From: Deltaproteobacteria bacterium
GTDB lineage: Bacteria; Desulfobacterota; Desulfobulbia; Desulfobulbales; Desulfocapsaceae
Assembly: GCA_021779275.1 (NCBI GenBank)
Contig: JAJYAX010000065.1
Span: forward strand, 1 to 7,726
Reading direction: 5' to 3'
Length of the DNA stretch: 7,726 bases
Position 1 is the first letter of the stretch. The number at the start of each line of letters is the position of its first letter. The translations under genes were made by a program, and so were the position numbers. The notes below the pieces were generated by a model. The model made no database searches, had not been told where the DNA came from, and saw nothing but the letters and a program-made list of their open reading frames with translations. Positions 1 through 6,842 of the stretch are shown here, in pieces.

Positions 1-2
1 CC

Positions 3-110
3 CTTGGTGCAGCTGTCGCCCAAGCTGCTCGTGGTCTAAAAAGATTAGAGCTAATGCCTGAAGGGCTGCAATCTTTAACCGGCTGGCCATGGATATTAGG
101 CTCATCTTGA
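3..110 (+). CDS. Possible 3' end of an unrecognised gene (partial)
   Basis: Frame 3 is open from the window edge to a TGA at 108-110 and encodes about 35 residues, including AARGLKRLELMPEGLQ. The composition looks protein-like (an Ala-rich helix, then a Trp-containing tail WPWILGSS), whereas the two other plus frames hit stops at 37-39 and 59-61. If real, it is the C-terminus of a gene starting outside the window, and it overlaps the transglycosylase start by 22 nt. Such an overlap would fit translational coupling, because that start has no close ribosome binding site. I do not recognise the family. The short length means that chance openness cannot be excluded. Confidence 0.35.
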   Translation, partial: LGAAVAQAARGLKRLELMPEGLQSLTGWPWILGSS

Positions 111-922
111 ACGCAAATTGGAATAAAGAGCCGGGCCTAAACTTCCGAAGCCTGGAAATACAGTTGATCAACGATAAGGGCGAGAAGTTCCAACCGGATC
201 AGATCAAGTCTCTCTTTGAAAATCCCGCAGTAGGGTTTGAAGTAAAAGCCGTTGGGGCATATTTCCAACATAAGGAAGCAAAATTAAACTATGATCAGTT
301 CTTATCACCTGAATCAATAGAAAATGCTCAAGAATATATCAACGATCACAAAACCGATTTGAAAAAAGCCGAAGATGAATACGGTGTGGATAGAGAAGTG
401 ATTACGGCGATCCTCCTTGTTGAAACCCGATTTGGCAAGAATGTTGGATCAACATCCGTGCTTGGGGCACTTTCGACCATGGCCGCCCTTGAGGATCCAA
501 AAATCCGGGAACTGTTTTGGAAACAAATCCCTAAGGACAATCGTATCTCAAAAGAAAAATATGAAATTAAGGCGGCTCAAAAAGCAAAATTGGCATATAA
601 TGAGCTGAAGGCCTTTATCAAGTATGTTCAACAAGAAGGTCTTGATCCTTACTCGATACCCGGCTCATATGCAGGAGCTATGGGAATATCACAATTTATG
701 CCCAGCAATATTCTTGCTCTGGCCAAAGGAGATGATCAGAATGGCCATATCAATCTATTCCATCACGAAGATGCTATTTTAAGCGTTGCCAATTTTTTAA
801 AGCATTATGGTTGGAAGCCGGGCATTACCCGGGAAAATGCTTACGAGGTGGTGTATAATTACAACCATAGCGAATATTATGTAAATACCATCCTGAAAAT
901 AGTTGAAAAATTAAAGGGGTAG
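89..922 (+). CDS. mltB: MltB-type lytic murein transglycosylase (SLT_2 / GH103 family)
   Basis: The predicted enzyme cleaves the MurNAc-GlcNAc bond of peptidoglycan, forming 1,6-anhydro-MurNAc ends during wall turnover in the periplasm. The 277 residues carry the family hallmarks. The segment KEAKLNYDQFLSPESI (about 62-77) leads into the catalytic region. LLVETRFG (109-116) places the catalytic glutamate at E112. YAGAMGISQFMPSN (194-207) and GHINLFHHEDAILSVANF (219-236) match the MltB core, and YNYNHSEYYV (257-266) closes the fold. ATG 89 is the only plausible start after the in-frame stop at 59-61. No Shine-Dalgarno sits close to it; the nearest purine-rich stretch, GAAGGG at 60-65, is too far. 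The oddity is the N-terminus: MltB relatives are usually lipoproteins or Sec-exported, but residues 1-20 (MDIRLILNANWNKEPG...) show no signal peptide or lipobox. Family assignment is firm; the start and cellular location are not. The symbol is given at family level. Confidence 0.88.
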   Translation: MDIRLILNANWNKEPGLNFRSLEIQLINDKGEKFQPDQIKSLFENPAVGFEVKAVGAYFQHKEAKLNYDQFLSPESIENAQEYINDHKTDLKKAEDEYGVDREVITAILLVETRFGKNVGSTSVLGALSTMAALEDPKIRELFWKQIPKDNRISKEKYEIKAAQKAKLAYNELKAFIKYVQQEGLDPYSIPGSYAGAMGISQFMPSNILALAKGDDQNGHINLFHHEDAILSVANFLKHYGWKPGITRENAYEVVYNYNHSEYYVNTILKIVEKLKG

Positions 923-924
923 AA

Positions 925-953
925 GATCAGGTTATTTAAAAAAGCAACCTATC
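925..953. terminator. Weak hairpin between convergent genes, possible bidirectional terminator
   Basis: GATCAGGTT (925-933) can pair with AACCTATC (946-953) in an 8-bp stem with one bulged C and a 12-nt A-rich loop. It lies exactly in the 40-nt gap between the convergent transglycosylase and tatA genes, where a shared terminator would be expected. No clear U-tract follows on the plus strand, and the stem is weak, so this is only a candidate. Confidence 0.22.
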
Positions 954-962
954 GAGAAAGCA

Positions 963-1157
963 TTACTTTCCTTCGATCTTTTTTATCTCTGAGGTTTCGT
1001 CTGGATTCTTTTCCGGCTCATTTATCGCTTTCTTGAAGCTCTTGATGGCATGTCCCAGGGATTTTCCAAGCTCGGGGAGTTTCCCTGGCCCGAAAATAAT
1101 CAATACGATAACTAAAATTACCAATAAATGCATTGGTTGAAATAAACCTTCAAACAT
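963..1157 (-). CDS. tatA: Sec-independent (twin-arginine) translocase subunit TatA/TatE family
   Basis: TatA protomers assemble in the inner membrane with TatC (and TatB) to form the pore for folded proteins bearing twin-arginine signals. The 64-residue product has the canonical layout. A short periplasmic N-terminus precedes one transmembrane helix (about 9-22, [14 protein letters not shown]). The hinge [14 protein letters not shown] (22-35) follows, then an amphipathic helix ending in FKKAI (41-45) and a charged, disordered tail. The FGP-KLPELG signature is diagnostic of the family. The length is short but normal for TatA/E; the tail is too short for a typical TatB. The start at 1157 is supported by AAAGGA (1166-1171 on the minus strand) with 8-nt spacing. 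No tatC or tatB is in the window, so it is an orphan copy here. Assignment between TatA and TatE is by convention only. Confidence 0.92.
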   Translation of the reverse strand: MFEGLFQPMHLLVILVIVLIIFGPGKLPELGKSLGHAIKSFKKAINEPEKNPDETSEIKKIEGK

Positions 1158-1333
1158 ATTTTTATTCCTTTCAAGTTAGAATAATTGAATTACCAAATTC
1201 ATGTAGAAGATTACACCAGAATCAACAAAACGCCAGTCTGATTAATCATGAAAAATTATTTTTTCCCATATAATACTCATCCCATCAAAATTTAATAAAA
1301 TCCACAATGATATTCTGATCTTTCAATAACCGG

Positions 1334-1639
1334 TCATATCGATTCAAAAACAATTACTATCGAGATAATCGCTAAAAAGCTGATCCCGATAAGAAAAATA
1401 ATATCCGCGATTTTTTCATAGATTTCGGATTGGCTCGTGGAGCGTATCGACATATAAGATATGATGCTTGAAACAAGAAACAGAGGTATTGCTATCCCAA
1501 GAAACTCATCAATAAGGGTTTCTGATGAGAGTTTTGAGAGTCTGATAAAACTCAGTAAGACAAAGCAAAGGCCTAATAGGTTGGATGAGGTAGGCAAAAT
1601 ATGTTCTGCCCTGCCATTTTTATCTTTATGTTCACTCAT
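1334..1639 (-). CDS. Small three-helix inner-membrane protein of unknown function
   Basis: I do not recognise a named family. The 101-residue product begins with a charged, hydrophilic segment (MSEHKDKNGRAEH) and then has three predicted transmembrane helices at about 18-34, 46-65 and 76-98. These are separated by short loops, SKLSSETLIDE (35-45) and a polar stretch around 66-75 (RSTSQSEIYE). It ends inside the last helix with almost no tail. The motif LPTSSNLLGLCF (15-26), at the entry to the first helix, resembles conserved starts of uncharacterised small membrane proteins; this is recollection, not a search. The start is supported by GGAGAG about 6 nt upstream on the minus strand. It lies 166 nt downstream of the efflux operon in the same orientation with no convincing terminator between them, so read-through is possible. 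The AT-rich composition resembles tatA rather than the efflux genes. Confidence 0.75.
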   Translation of the reverse strand: MSEHKDKNGRAEHILPTSSNLLGLCFVLLSFIRLSKLSSETLIDEFLGIAIPLFLVSSIISYMSIRSTSQSEIYEKIADIIFLIGISFLAIISIVIVFESI

Positions 1640-1805
1640 TGCTACTCTCCATCTAAAAAATCAGGGTTCCGACAACCACATAAAAAAAATGAGGCTACCA
1701 ACAATATAAAACGCCATTTCTAACCATACTTTTTGTTTTCGGACATAGTTTTCTTCCGTAAAATTTTATTTAATAATTTACTTCAATGCTAATAGATACA
1801 TAGGG

Positions 1806-3275
1806 TTAACGCACAGGTGATGTACCCACAGCGTCCGGAGTTTGAATCCAACCCCCGCCTAAGGCCTTGTAAAGGGCGACCAGCTGGGTGGAAAAAGTCT
1901 GTGTGCTGCTCGCAAGGGCGTCTTCTGTTGTGTATAAAGACCGCTGGGCTTCCAGAACGTTTAAAAAGTCCGCCTCACCCTGAACATAAAGTGCTGTGGA
2001 TAGTTCAACCGACTTTTGATTGAAACCAACCGCCTTGATCAACGCATCGCGGCGCTCCTGTTCCTTATTGGATGCAATTAATGAGTCCTCTACCTCCTTT
2101 AGGGCGGTGAGCACAGTCTGCTGGTAGGTAATAAGGTCCTCCTCATTGAGCGTCTCCTGCAGTTTAATATTGGAACGGATGCGGCCCATGTCAAATATGG
2201 GCAGGCTTGCGGAAGGGCCAAATGACCAGATCCGGTTGCTCCAGCTAAAAGACGGTCCTGGATTTCTTGATTGAAGAACGGCGGAGCCCGACAGCGTGAA
2301 CTGAGGGTACAGATCAGCCTCTGCCACACCGATGCGGGCTGTAGAGGCATGAATTTGGGCTTCAGCCAATCGAATATCCGGACGGCGGCGAAGCAGGTCT
2401 GAAGGGACGCCCACCGGGACAGTCGGTGGTGCGCCGGGGATGGGCGCTCTAGTGGATAGTTCCTCGACCAATGATGAGGGTTCCATCCCGAGTAACACAC
2501 TAAGACTATGGATCGACTGACGAGCTGATGCCTCAAGAGCGGGGATCTCCGCGGAGATTGTCGCTACCTGAGCTTCGGCATTGGCGACATCCAATCCGCT
2601 GACAAATCCGGTTTGAAACCGTTGCTGAGTCAGGTCGACACTATTTTCCTGGGATTTGAGGTTTTGCTGCGCAATGTCAATCCGCTGCTGGAAACCGCGA
2701 AGCTCTATGTAATTTAAGGCCACCTCCGCAGTCAATGTGACGAGCACATCGCGTCGATTTTCGATGCTGGCTTGAAGATCGGCATCAGCGGCCTCAATAC
2801 CCCGCCGGACACCGCCAAAGATATCGAGTTCCCAGATAGCGTCAAATCCAGCCTGGTATTGATTAGATTCTGTCTGGTTGTTACCAGTCGCAGCCGCTCC
2901 AAGGGACCGGCTGCGCTCGTATGAACCGCTGGCATTAACCGCCGGGCCGATGCCTGACACCGCGACTCCTCTTGCCGCTCTGGCCTGGCGGACCCGGGCT
3001 TCAGCCAGCTTCAGGTCAAGATTGGAACCAACGGCCCTTTCAACCAGCGAAGTCAATGTGGGATCATTAAAAACCTTCCACCAGTCGACCAAATTCTTTT
3101 CGGCCGTTTTCGACGGCAAGGCCTGTCCATCGGGGGCCGGGCCGGTCCAGTTGGCAGGCACCTTTACTTGGGGGGGCTTAAAATTAGGACCTACGGCGCA
3201 ACCTGTGAGGAGAATAAGACAGAGGTATATGGAAAAAGTCCGGCTTAACCGATTTTGATTATTTATATAAAGCAT
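1806..3275 (-). CDS. NodT/OprM-family outer-membrane efflux lipoprotein (TolC-type channel)
   Basis: This protein forms the trimeric outer-membrane barrel and periplasmic tunnel through which a tripartite pump expels its substrate. The 489-residue product has a lipoprotein signal with lipobox LTGC (23-26), so Cys26 would be lipidated. CAVGPNFKPPQVKVPANW follows directly and is typical of RND/ABC outer-membrane factors. WWKVFNDPTL (65-74) opens the first outer-membrane-efflux repeat. PSDLLRRRPDIRLAEAQ (291-307), the strongest family signature, opens the second, and the protein closes with YVQGEADFLNVLEAQ (430-444) and LVALYKALGGGW (465-476). Length is normal. The start at 3275 is preceded by GGGAG with about 7-nt spacing, and the gene lies 38 nt after the permease stop, so it is most likely the last gene of the operon. 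NodT-type factors most often partner RND pumps; here the only partner in sight is an ABC transporter. No obvious intrinsic terminator follows. Confidence 0.93.
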   Translation of the reverse strand: MLYINNQNRLSRTFSIYLCLILLTGCAVGPNFKPPQVKVPANWTGPAPDGQALPSKTAEKNLVDWWKVFNDPTLTSLVERAVGSNLDLKLAEARVRQARAARGVAVSGIGPAVNASGSYERSRSLGAAATGNNQTESNQYQAGFDAIWELDIFGGVRRGIEAADADLQASIENRRDVLVTLTAEVALNYIELRGFQQRIDIAQQNLKSQENSVDLTQQRFQTGFVSGLDVANAEAQVATISAEIPALEASARQSIHSLSVLLGMEPSSLVEELSTRAPIPGAPPTVPVGVPSDLLRRRPDIRLAEAQIHASTARIGVAEADLYPQFTLSGSAVLQSRNPGPSFSWSNRIWSFGPSASLPIFDMGRIRSNIKLQETLNEEDLITYQQTVLTALKEVEDSLIASNKEQERRDALIKAVGFNQKSVELSTALYVQGEADFLNVLEAQRSLYTTEDALASSTQTFSTQLVALYKALGGGWIQTPDAVGTSPVR

Positions 3276-3313
3276 ATATCAACTCCCATATAGAGCAATA
3301 GTCAGTACAATGA

Positions 3314-4690
3314 TTATTCATATCTTAAAGCCTCAATTGGGTTTAATCGGGAGGCTTTCCATGCCGGGTAGAATCCAAAGGTTATGCCGACGCTGCCTGA
3401 AACCAGTACCGCAGCCGCAATGGCCATCGGCGATGTTTTTATCGGCCAGTGAAGCAGCATTCTAACCAGCATAGATCCTCCATGCCCCAGCAAAATGCCC
3501 AAGGCCCCGCCCACCAGGCAAAGGGCAACAGATTCCACCAGAAACTGCCGGAGGATATCCCGACCACGGGCACCGACTGCCATGCGCAGGCCAATCTCCC
3601 GCGTTCGTTCGGTCACCGATACCAGCATGATGTTCATGATTCCCACACCGCCCACAACCAGTGATATCATGGCCACACAGAGCAAAAGCTTAGTCATCAG
3701 GGCTGTCGTATCCGAGATGGTTTTGGACATTTCCGTCATGTCGCGGACATTGAAATCATCGTCTTCTCCCGGACGAATATGGTGTCGCTCATGAAGCAGT
3801 TCGGTAATCTGATTGATGGCCATCGGAATTTCCTCAGTTGAATTGGCGGCGGCCAGAATCTGATCTACAGTCTCGAATCGAACCGGCATCGGGTTGTCGG
3901 CCTGCTGTACGTCGGAAGTCGCAGGATATAGGCCGGACTCATCTCCAGGGTAGAGATTACTCAGCGTATTGACCGTTGTGCCTGAGGTACTGCTGCTAGT
4001 GGAACTCTGATTGACGTTTCCCAGCGTGGAACCCGAAACCCGGTACTTGATCGTCGTCCACGGCGCAAGAATAGTGTCATCCTGATCCATTCCCACCATG
4101 TTGGCGCCTTTTCTGCTGAGCACGCCGATCACTTTAAAAGATATATTTTTTAAACGGATCGCTTTGCCGATGGGGGATTCACCCTGAAACAGCTCTCTGA
4201 CAATAGTCTGCCCCAGAAGACAAACTTTGTTGGCGTTTAAGATATCGCGCTCGGAGAACGATTCTCCTTCGGCAAGATCAGTCCAGTCCCGAATGGCCAA
4301 AAATGCAGGGGTGGTGCCGGATATGGACGAGGGAACCCAGTTCCGGCCTCCATATACGATCTGAGCCCTGGCACGGACAATCGGTGCAACATTGCGGATA
4401 GCGGGACATTCCCGGGCGATTGCTTCACAATCTTTTGGCGTCAAAGTCATGACGCTGCCCGCGCCGAAAGAGACGCCGCCGCTGGAAGCTGTGCCGGGCA
4501 GGATCAGGATAACATTAGCCCCCATGCTCGAAATGCTTTTTTTTATTGCTTCCGCGGACCCGGCGCCGATTTCCATCATGGCAATCACCGCCGCAATCCC
4601 AATCACGATCCCCAATGTCGTGAGCATGGCCCGCATCGGATTTCGACGAAGCGCCTTGAGTGCTGTTAGAATCGAACGATAGGCCTTCAT
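3314..4690 (-). CDS. MacB-type ABC transporter permease (FtsX-like)
   Basis: This is the membrane subunit of a type VII (MacB/LolCE-like) ABC transporter, which couples cytoplasmic ATP hydrolysis to mechanical motion that pushes substrate from the periplasm into the adaptor-channel conduit. The 458 residues show the usual arrangement. The first transmembrane helix is at about 21-40 (TTLGIVIGIAAVIAMMEIG begins at 24). A large MacB periplasmic domain spans about 45-325, followed by three more helices at about 332-358, 384-405 and 421-442. The cytoplasmic motif TERTREIGLRMAVGAR (360-375) and the C-terminal PAWKASRLNPIEALRYE (442-458) are characteristic. A Ser/Thr/Asn-rich stretch at about 219-246 interrupts the periplasmic domain. 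The ATG overlaps the ATPase stop by 4 nt (ATGA), and AGGGGG lies about 6 nt upstream, so translation is probably coupled. Unlike E. coli MacB, the ATPase is a separate polypeptide. The substrate is unknown. Confidence 0.93.
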   Translation of the reverse strand: MKAYRSILTALKALRRNPMRAMLTTLGIVIGIAAVIAMMEIGAGSAEAIKKSISSMGANVILILPGTASSGGVSFGAGSVMTLTPKDCEAIARECPAIRNVAPIVRARAQIVYGGRNWVPSSISGTTPAFLAIRDWTDLAEGESFSERDILNANKVCLLGQTIVRELFQGESPIGKAIRLKNISFKVIGVLSRKGANMVGMDQDDTILAPWTTIKYRVSGSTLGNVNQSSTSSSTSGTTVNTLSNLYPGDESGLYPATSDVQQADNPMPVRFETVDQILAAANSTEEIPMAINQITELLHERHHIRPGEDDDFNVRDMTEMSKTISDTTALMTKLLLCVAMISLVVGGVGIMNIMLVSVTERTREIGLRMAVGARGRDILRQFLVESVALCLVGGALGILLGHGGSMLVRMLLHWPIKTSPMAIAAAVLVSGSVGITFGFYPAWKASRLNPIEALRYE

Positions 4691-5445
4691 CGGGCACCCC
4701 CTGTTTCCGCAGCTGAAGCGCCGGGATCCTCCTGCGTTGCTTTCGGACTTTGCCGCTCGGTATCATCGCCATCTACGATCACGCCATCGCGAATACGGAT
4801 AATACGCCTCGCATGCCGGGCAACATAGGCATCATGGGTTACCATAATAATGGTGACCCCATCCTCTTCATTGAGTTGCTGGAAAACCTTAAGCACTTCA
4901 TCGCTCGTTTTAGAATCGAGATTACCGGTCGGTTCGTCGGCAAAAAGAATCGGGGGACGATTGATCAGGGCGCGGGCAATGGCCACGCGCTGCTGCTGAC
5001 CGCCGGAAAGCTGGGAGGGTTCATGCCCCATCCGGTCTCCCAGTCCCACCCGGTCAAGCATTTTCGCCGCTCTCTTTCTGGCAATCCGATCAGACAGATG
5101 ATCCTGGGTGTAAGTTAACGGCATCGCCACATTTTCCAATGCGCTGGTGCGGGGAAGGAGGTTGAAGTTCTGAAACACAAAACCAAATTTTTGGTTTCTA
5201 AGAACAGCGCGCTGGTCGGCGGAAAAGCGGGATACTTCCTCCCCTTCTATCCAATATTCACCGGAAGTCGGTTGATCCAGGCATCCCAGGATATTCATCA
5301 ACGTGCTTTTCCCTGATCCGGAAGCACCCATTAAGGCGATCAATTCCTTATGTGAGACCTGAAATGACACCCCGTTAAGCACCGGAACGGTTATGTCGCC
5401 CAAATTATAACTTTTTGTAATATTCCGAATTTCAATAAGTTCCAT
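4687..5445 (-). CDS. ABC transporter ATP-binding protein (MacB/LolD type)
   Basis: This is the nucleotide-binding subunit that dimerises on the cytoplasmic face of the permease and hydrolyses ATP. All core elements are intact in the 252 residues: Walker [10 protein letters not shown] (40-48, K46), Q-loop Q92 in [18 protein letters not shown], signature LSGGQQQR (146-153), Walker B ILFADEP (166-172) with catalytic E171, D-loop NLDS, and switch H204 in MVTHD. The sequence [14 protein letters not shown] (97-110) is typical of the MacB/LolD/FtsE-like subfamily. After the core, residues about 228-252 form a low-complexity Ala/Gly/Glu tail. The ATG directly abuts the adaptor stop codon (0-nt gap) and the only nearby purine run is a weak GGGG, so reinitiation after the adaptor gene is likely. 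Its stop overlaps the permease start. The enzyme should be active. Confidence 0.96.
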   Translation of the reverse strand: MELIEIRNITKSYNLGDITVPVLNGVSFQVSHKELIALMGASGSGKSTLMNILGCLDQPTSGEYWIEGEEVSRFSADQRAVLRNQKFGFVFQNFNLLPRTSALENVAMPLTYTQDHLSDRIARKRAAKMLDRVGLGDRMGHEPSQLSGGQQQRVAIARALINRPPILFADEPTGNLDSKTSDEVLKVFQQLNEEDGVTIIMVTHDAYVARHARRIIRIRDGVIVDGDDTERQSPKATQEDPGASAAETGGAR

Positions 5446-6810
5446 TTATCGTGCCCCACTGCTTCGGCCACCCCTCATGAATTGCGGCGCAAACGGGTTT
5501 TTGGTATCAGCCTGGCCGGAATCCTTTGTTTGAATTCCCGTAACGATTTTCATTCCTTCAGTAATGCCCTCACCTTCAACTTGCGTCATATTCCCATCGT
5601 TAACCCCCACCCGGACATAGACAGGCTGAACATATTGCCCCGCAAGAATCCAGAGGACACCCTGATTATCATTTTTCCCTGAGGGTTTTGCGCCATTTGC
5701 CGCAGGCTGTCTGGATGCTTCGGACTTTTCTTTTTGCGCGAGTATACCTTCAGAGCTTTTACGAAACGCCGGATCAACCTGTTGAGCCGACGGCATCCAG
5801 CGCAGGGCGGCATTCGGTACTTCCCAGACATTTTTTAAGTGCTTGATTTCAAACTTAACATTAGCTGTCAGATAAGGGAGCAGGCGGACGTTGGAGTTGT
5901 CGGTAAGAATCTCCACGGTATAGGTCACCACATTCTGAGTCATGGAGGCATTGAGCCTTACCTTACCTACTGCTCCAATAAAATTTTCCCCAGGGAACGA
6001 GTCTACGGTAAACGTCACCGGCTGACCGGGATATATTTTGCCGATATCCGCTTCGTTGACCGCCACCCAGACTTGCATACGCGTTAAGTCTTTGGCGATC
6101 AGAAAAAGACTGGGTGTGTTCAAACTTGCGACTACAGTCTGCCCGATGTTGACCCTCCGGTCGATGATAACGCCTTTGACCGGCGATTTGATAGTGCAGT
6201 ACCCGAGATTCTGTTTTACATGATCAAGCGCCGCTTCCGTCTGTGACACGTTGGCTTTTGCCTGAAGGACTCCCGCTTCTGCCGAACTGACATTGGCCTC
6301 CGCTGTCTCAAAAGCGGCTTGATAGGCGTCATAGCTCGACTGGGCCAGGGCTTCTGACGGCCCGAGCTTCTTGGCACGCTGCCAGTCACGGTCTGCCTGG
6401 TTTAATTTGGCCCTCATTTGCGCCAGATTAGCTTCAGAGGTTTTGATAGCCGCCCGGGCGGCCTGAAGCTGGGCATCCGTCTCAGCGACTTGCGAGGCAT
6501 AAAGGGAATCATCAATTCGGGCAAGAATCGTCCCTTCTTCCACAATCGATCCGTAATCCACAGTCTTCCCATTGACGTCCTTTCCGAATGAAAGGATCTG
6601 CCCCGCAACCTGTGCACCAACGTCCACCACTTCCTCCGGTTCCACTGTTCCGGTGGCGTCAATGGAAGTCAGCATATCGCCGCGGGTTATCTCCGTGGTC
6701 TTAAAGGAAACTCCGTTTTTGTGGTCTTGCTCGAGATACCAGCCAGTTGCACCGGCAACAATTCCAATTACAATCAGCCCCCATACAACTTTTTTAATCC
6801 ATTGTTTCAT
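5446..6810 (-). CDS. HlyD/MacA-family periplasmic adaptor (membrane fusion protein)
   Basis: The adaptor bridges the inner-membrane transporter and the outer-membrane channel and stimulates the ATPase in MacAB-type pumps. The 454-residue product has an N-terminal anchor helix (about 8-25), then a first half-lipoyl segment with VVDVGAQVAGQI (61-72) and GTILARID (93-100). An alpha-helical hairpin of Ala/Gln/Glu-rich heptads follows at about 103-200. The second half-lipoyl segment includes YCTIKSPVKGVI (204-215) and VNIGQTV (220-226), followed by a beta-barrel (about 245-322, QVWVAVNEADIGKIYPGQPV region) and a membrane-proximal domain (about 326-426). A polar, low-complexity insert at about 340-383 interrupts the membrane-proximal domain, and the C-terminus ends in a Gly/Arg/Ser tail. 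The start at 6810 has a strong GGAGGT site 5 nt upstream. It is the first structural gene after the regulator (32-nt gap). MacA-like is the closest label; substrate specificity cannot be read. Confidence 0.94.
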   Translation of the reverse strand: MKQWIKKVVWGLIVIGIVAGATGWYLEQDHKNGVSFKTTEITRGDMLTSIDATGTVEPEEVVDVGAQVAGQILSFGKDVNGKTVDYGSIVEEGTILARIDDSLYASQVAETDAQLQAARAAIKTSEANLAQMRAKLNQADRDWQRAKKLGPSEALAQSSYDAYQAAFETAEANVSSAEAGVLQAKANVSQTEAALDHVKQNLGYCTIKSPVKGVIIDRRVNIGQTVVASLNTPSLFLIAKDLTRMQVWVAVNEADIGKIYPGQPVTFTVDSFPGENFIGAVGKVRLNASMTQNVVTYTVEILTDNSNVRLLPYLTANVKFEIKHLKNVWEVPNAALRWMPSAQQVDPAFRKSSEGILAQKEKSEASRQPAANGAKPSGKNDNQGVLWILAGQYVQPVYVRVGVNDGNMTQVEGEGITEGMKIVTGIQTKDSGQADTKNPFAPQFMRGGRSSGAR

Positions 6811-6815
6811 TATTT

Positions 6816-6821
6816 ACCTCC
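6816..6821 (-). promoter_or_regulatory. Strong ribosome binding site of the adaptor gene
   Basis: GGAGGT on the minus strand, 5 nt before ATG 6810, is the best Shine-Dalgarno match in the operon. It fixes the adaptor start and suggests that the pump genes are translated more strongly than the regulator, whose own site is the weaker AAGGA. Confidence 0.7.
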
Positions 6822-6842
6822 GAGATGCCCGTTGTTGTTTAT

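Noticed and set aside
1221..1235. TGGCGTTTTGTTGAT on the minus strand upstream of tatA, resembling a sigma-54 -24/-12 promoter.
   Set aside because: The distance between the GG and the expected GC is one base short, and the second half has GA instead of GC. Sigma-54 promoters do not tolerate this well.
1262..1300. TATTAT on the minus strand in the tatA upstream region as a -10 box.
   Set aside because: The hexamer at the proper -35 distance (TTATTA) is a poor match, and in such AT-rich DNA -10-like hexamers are expected by chance. I cannot place the tatA promoter.
1736..1763. Hairpin TTTTCGGA...TCCG(T)AAAA downstream of the channel gene, considered as the operon terminator.
   Set aside because: The stem has only four G/C-containing pairs plus a bulged A-T extension. 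On the minus strand, where the operon ends, no U-tract follows; the T-rich stretch lies on the wrong side.
1817..3258. Long opposite-strand and alternate-frame open frames inside the channel, permease and adaptor genes.
   Set aside because: They lie wholly within genes with unambiguous family motifs, show no family features of their own, and arise from G+C-rich codons on the opposite strand.
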